This document shows, one piece after another, positions 4,912 to 6,261 of a DNA stretch of 6,261 bases. The DNA comes from an uncultured Collinsella sp. (GTDB taxonomy: Bacteria; Actinomycetota; Coriobacteriia; Coriobacteriales; Coriobacteriaceae). The notes under the pieces were generated by a model. That model made no database searches. It saw nothing but the letters and a program-made list of their open reading frames with translations, and had not been told where the DNA came from. Position numbers and translations under genes: made by a program. Positions within the stretch are counted from its first letter, which is position 1. Every line of letters begins with the position of its first letter. Location of the stretch: the NCBI GenBank assembly GCA_937969105.1, contig CALBUZ010000008.1:1-6261 (forward strand). The letters are read 5' to 3'.

Positions 4912-6036
4912 CTAGCGATCGAGCTCCGCCAAGGCCTCGCCCAGAAGCCTCAGGCCCTCACGAAGAACGCCCTCGCTCGCGCAGTAACCTAGGCGCGCGC
5001 CGCAGGGAAGCTCAAAACGGCTACCGGGAACCAACAGCACTCCCCTCTCGGCCAGCAGGCGCTTGCAGAACTCCTCGTCATCCTCGGGAATGTCCAGCTG
5101 GATAAACGAGGTGGACACACCCTGCGGGGCCGTCCAGGAGACACGATGCTGCGTGTCGATCCAAGCCTGCGCGATATCGCGGTTTCCAAACACGATCTTG
5201 CGGTTGCGCTCGAGGATCTTGTCCTTGTGCTCGAGCACATAGGCCGCCAGGGCGTCGTTGAACACGCCGCCGCAAATCATGGTGTAGTCGCGGTAAGTGC
5301 GAATGCGGTTAGATACCTCTTCGTCTGCCACAACCCAGCCCACGCGGGCCGCAGGCGTCGAATAGGTCTTGGACACCGAGTTGGTGACGATGGCCTTCTC
5401 GTACACATCGGCCATCGACAAAAAGTCCTCGGTGTTCTCAAGCGGCAGGTACACCTCGTCGCACAGCACATAGGCGCCCACCGAGCGGGCGATCTCGGCA
5501 ATCTGGCCGAGCGTATCGGCATCGAGCACCGTACCGATAGGGTTCGACGCGTTATTGATGCAAATGAGCTTGGTGTTGGGGCGAACGAGGCGCTTGAGCT
5601 GTTCGATATCGGGTTTCCATCCGAGCTCCTCGCAAAGCTCCCAATACTCAACCTCGGCGCCGAGCGTACGCGGGATCTCATAGAGCGGCGCATAGGTGGG
5701 CCACTCGGCAATCACATGGCCGCCGGGCTCGACCACGGCCATGATGGCGTTGAGGTTGGCACCCGTGCAGCCATTGGTCTGCAGAATATGATCGGGATTG
5801 ACCTCGCGACGATACAGCTTGGCAACCTCGGCCTTAAACTCCGGCGAACCCTCAATCCAGCCGTAGTTCATTTTCTCGCGGTCCAGGCGCTCGTAGAACG
5901 TGGCACCATCTTGATCGTCGAGCGCGCGAAGCTCGCCCATGGTAAGCGACGAAATCGTCGACTGGGCGATATCCCACGTAGCGCTCTTCTCCCAAACGTT
6001 AAGCCATTCCTCAACGCCGATTGTCTTGATATCCAT
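4912..6036 (-). CDS. PLP-dependent class I/II aminotransferase, ArcT-like by context
   Basis: Protein of 374 residues with the fold-type I aminotransferase layout: a TNGCTGAN turn (87-94) near the cofactor phosphate, TYAP with Tyr115, NNASNPIG (161-168) like the classical NNPxNPTG, DEVY (193-196) with the Asp that contacts the pyridine nitrogen, SVSKTYS with Schiff-base Lys223, and GARLGY with Arg348 where the substrate-carboxylate arginine is expected. It appears intact and cytosolic. The start at 6036 has AAGGAG 7 nt upstream; the longer in-frame start at 6090 has no ribosome site and adjoins a hairpin. It lies 149 bp downstream of arcA copy 2 and ends before a good terminator (4825-4862), so it belongs with the upstream unit or stands alone, not with arcA-arcB. 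Some lactobacillal arc operons contain a transaminase named arcT; equivalence is inferred from context only. The substrate is not determinable. Codon choice is more mixed than in arcA. Confidence 0.88.
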   Translation of the reverse strand: MDIKTIGVEEWLNVWEKSATWDIAQSTISSLTMGELRALDDQDGATFYERLDREKMNYGWIEGSPEFKAEVAKLYRREVNPDHILQTNGCTGANLNAIMAVVEPGGHVIAEWPTYAPLYEIPRTLGAEVEYWELCEELGWKPDIEQLKRLVRPNTKLICINNASNPIGTVLDADTLGQIAEIARSVGAYVLCDEVYLPLENTEDFLSMADVYEKAIVTNSVSKTYSTPAARVGWVVADEEVSNRIRTYRDYTMICGGVFNDALAAYVLEHKDKILERNRKIVFGNRDIAQAWIDTQHRVSWTAPQGVSTSFIQLDIPEDDEEFCKRLLAERGVLLVPGSRFELPCGARLGYCASEGVLREGLRLLGEALAELDR

Positions 6037-6091
6037 GGCCAAGCTCCTTACAAAAGCAGTCATCCAATCGTGTTGACGTTCCTCATACAAG

Positions 6092-6125
6092 ATTGGGGCG
6101 GTGCGAATACCCGCACCGCCCCAAT
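6092..6125 (-). terminator. 14-bp perfect hairpin after arcA copy 2; terminator or attenuator
   Basis: ATTGGGGCGGTGCG (6092-6105) pairs perfectly with its complement at 6112-6125 around a 6-nt loop, 60 nt after the arcA copy 2 stop and 55 nt before the aminotransferase start. On the minus strand it is followed by CTTGTATG, with only a few scattered U residues, so termination may be partial. The inner GGTGCG/CGCACC is shared with the hairpin after arcA copy 1. A smaller ACATCTA/TAGATGT stem lies next to it (6131-6137/6146-6152). Confidence 0.5.
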
Positions 6126-6185
6126 GGGAGACATCTAATGGCAGCTAGATGTATGTATTAAGACCTGTACGGGTCCTTGAAGACC

Positions 6186-6261
6186 TTAGAGGTCCTCGCG
6201 CCAGAAGGGCATGCTCATGCAGCGCGGGCCGCCGCGGCCGCGGGAGAGCTCGGCGGAGGGC
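6186..6261 (-). CDS. arcA: Arginine deiminase, second copy (3' end only, cut by window edge)
   Basis: Only the last 24 codons and the TAA stop of this gene are in the window. They encode PSAELSRGRGG followed by PRCMSMPFWREDL, including the nucleophilic cysteine, so the visible part would be functional. All 76 nt match the 3' end of the complete arcA (3098-3173) exactly, including synonymous positions, and the similarity ends at the stop codon apart from a nearby AGAC. It is therefore a second arcA gene upstream of the aminotransferase, transcribed in the same direction. Whether it is full length, truncated or a short duplicated fragment cannot be seen from here. Confidence 0.85.
   Translation of the reverse strand, partial: PSAELSRGRGGPRCMSMPFWREDL
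6186..6261 (-). repeat. Direct repeat, arcA 3' end, copy 2
   Basis: Exact second copy of 3098-3173 in the same orientation, reaching the window edge. See the partial arcA entry for its coding content. Confidence 0.95.

Noticed and set aside
6037..6090. An 18-residue N-terminal extension of the aminotransferase
   Set aside because: No ribosome site precedes the ATG at 6090, while AAGGAG lies 7 nt before the ATG at 6036.
5146..6138. A plus-strand open frame of 330 codons opposite the aminotransferase
   Set aside because: Antisense shadow of a gene with intact PLP motifs, and the translation resembles no family.

Overview
The window holds most of an arginine deiminase (ADI, arc) catabolic locus. 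All genes lie on the minus strand, so transcription runs from high to low coordinates. In transcription order it contains: the last 24 codons of an arginine deiminase gene (arcA copy 2, 6186-6261, cut by the window edge); a fold-type I PLP aminotransferase (4912-6036); a complete arginine deiminase (arcA copy 1, 3098-4339); a catabolic ornithine carbamoyltransferase (arcB, 1997-2992); and a YfcC/DcuC-family membrane carrier, the likely arginine/ornithine antiporter (arcD, 371-1849). No carbamate kinase (arcC) is present.

Organism: the genes are GC-rich with strong C/G third-position preference and good Shine-Dalgarno sites, and the regulatory DNA is AT-rich. A fermentative anaerobe of the Coriobacteriia (for example a Collinsella or Olsenella relative) fits, but this is inferred from composition and protein character, not from a marker gene.

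How the genes work together: ArcD would exchange external arginine for internal ornithine. ArcA hydrolyses arginine to citrulline and ammonia. ArcB phosphorolyses citrulline to ornithine and carbamoyl phosphate. A carbamate kinase elsewhere would make ATP from carbamoyl phosphate. The aminotransferase is probably an accessory enzyme of the ArcT kind known from some lactobacillal arc operons; its substrate cannot be read from the sequence.

Layout of the non-coding DNA: 1-370 is downstream of arcD and is packed with inverted repeats, including a strong bidirectional terminator at 120-160. The arcB-arcD gap (1850-1996) has a 12-bp hairpin with a weak U-tract. The arcA-arcB gap (2993-3097) has two hairpins without U-tracts. 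The 572-bp gap 4340-4911 contains the arcA leader and control region (about one-third GC between 4500 and 4620) and the aminotransferase terminator. The 149-bp gap 6037-6185 has a 14-bp perfect hairpin between arcA copy 2 and the aminotransferase.

Most notable observations: (1) the two arcA genes are identical over the last 76 nt visible, and the match stops at the stop codon; (2) the arcA control region carries two pairs of 9-bp direct repeats (consensus ACCGTTCAC) with a 21-bp period, one pair on each strand, matching the architecture of LytTR-type response-regulator sites; (3) an ARG-box-like site lies between these pairs. The protein-coding content is a known pathway; I see no clearly new enzyme system.
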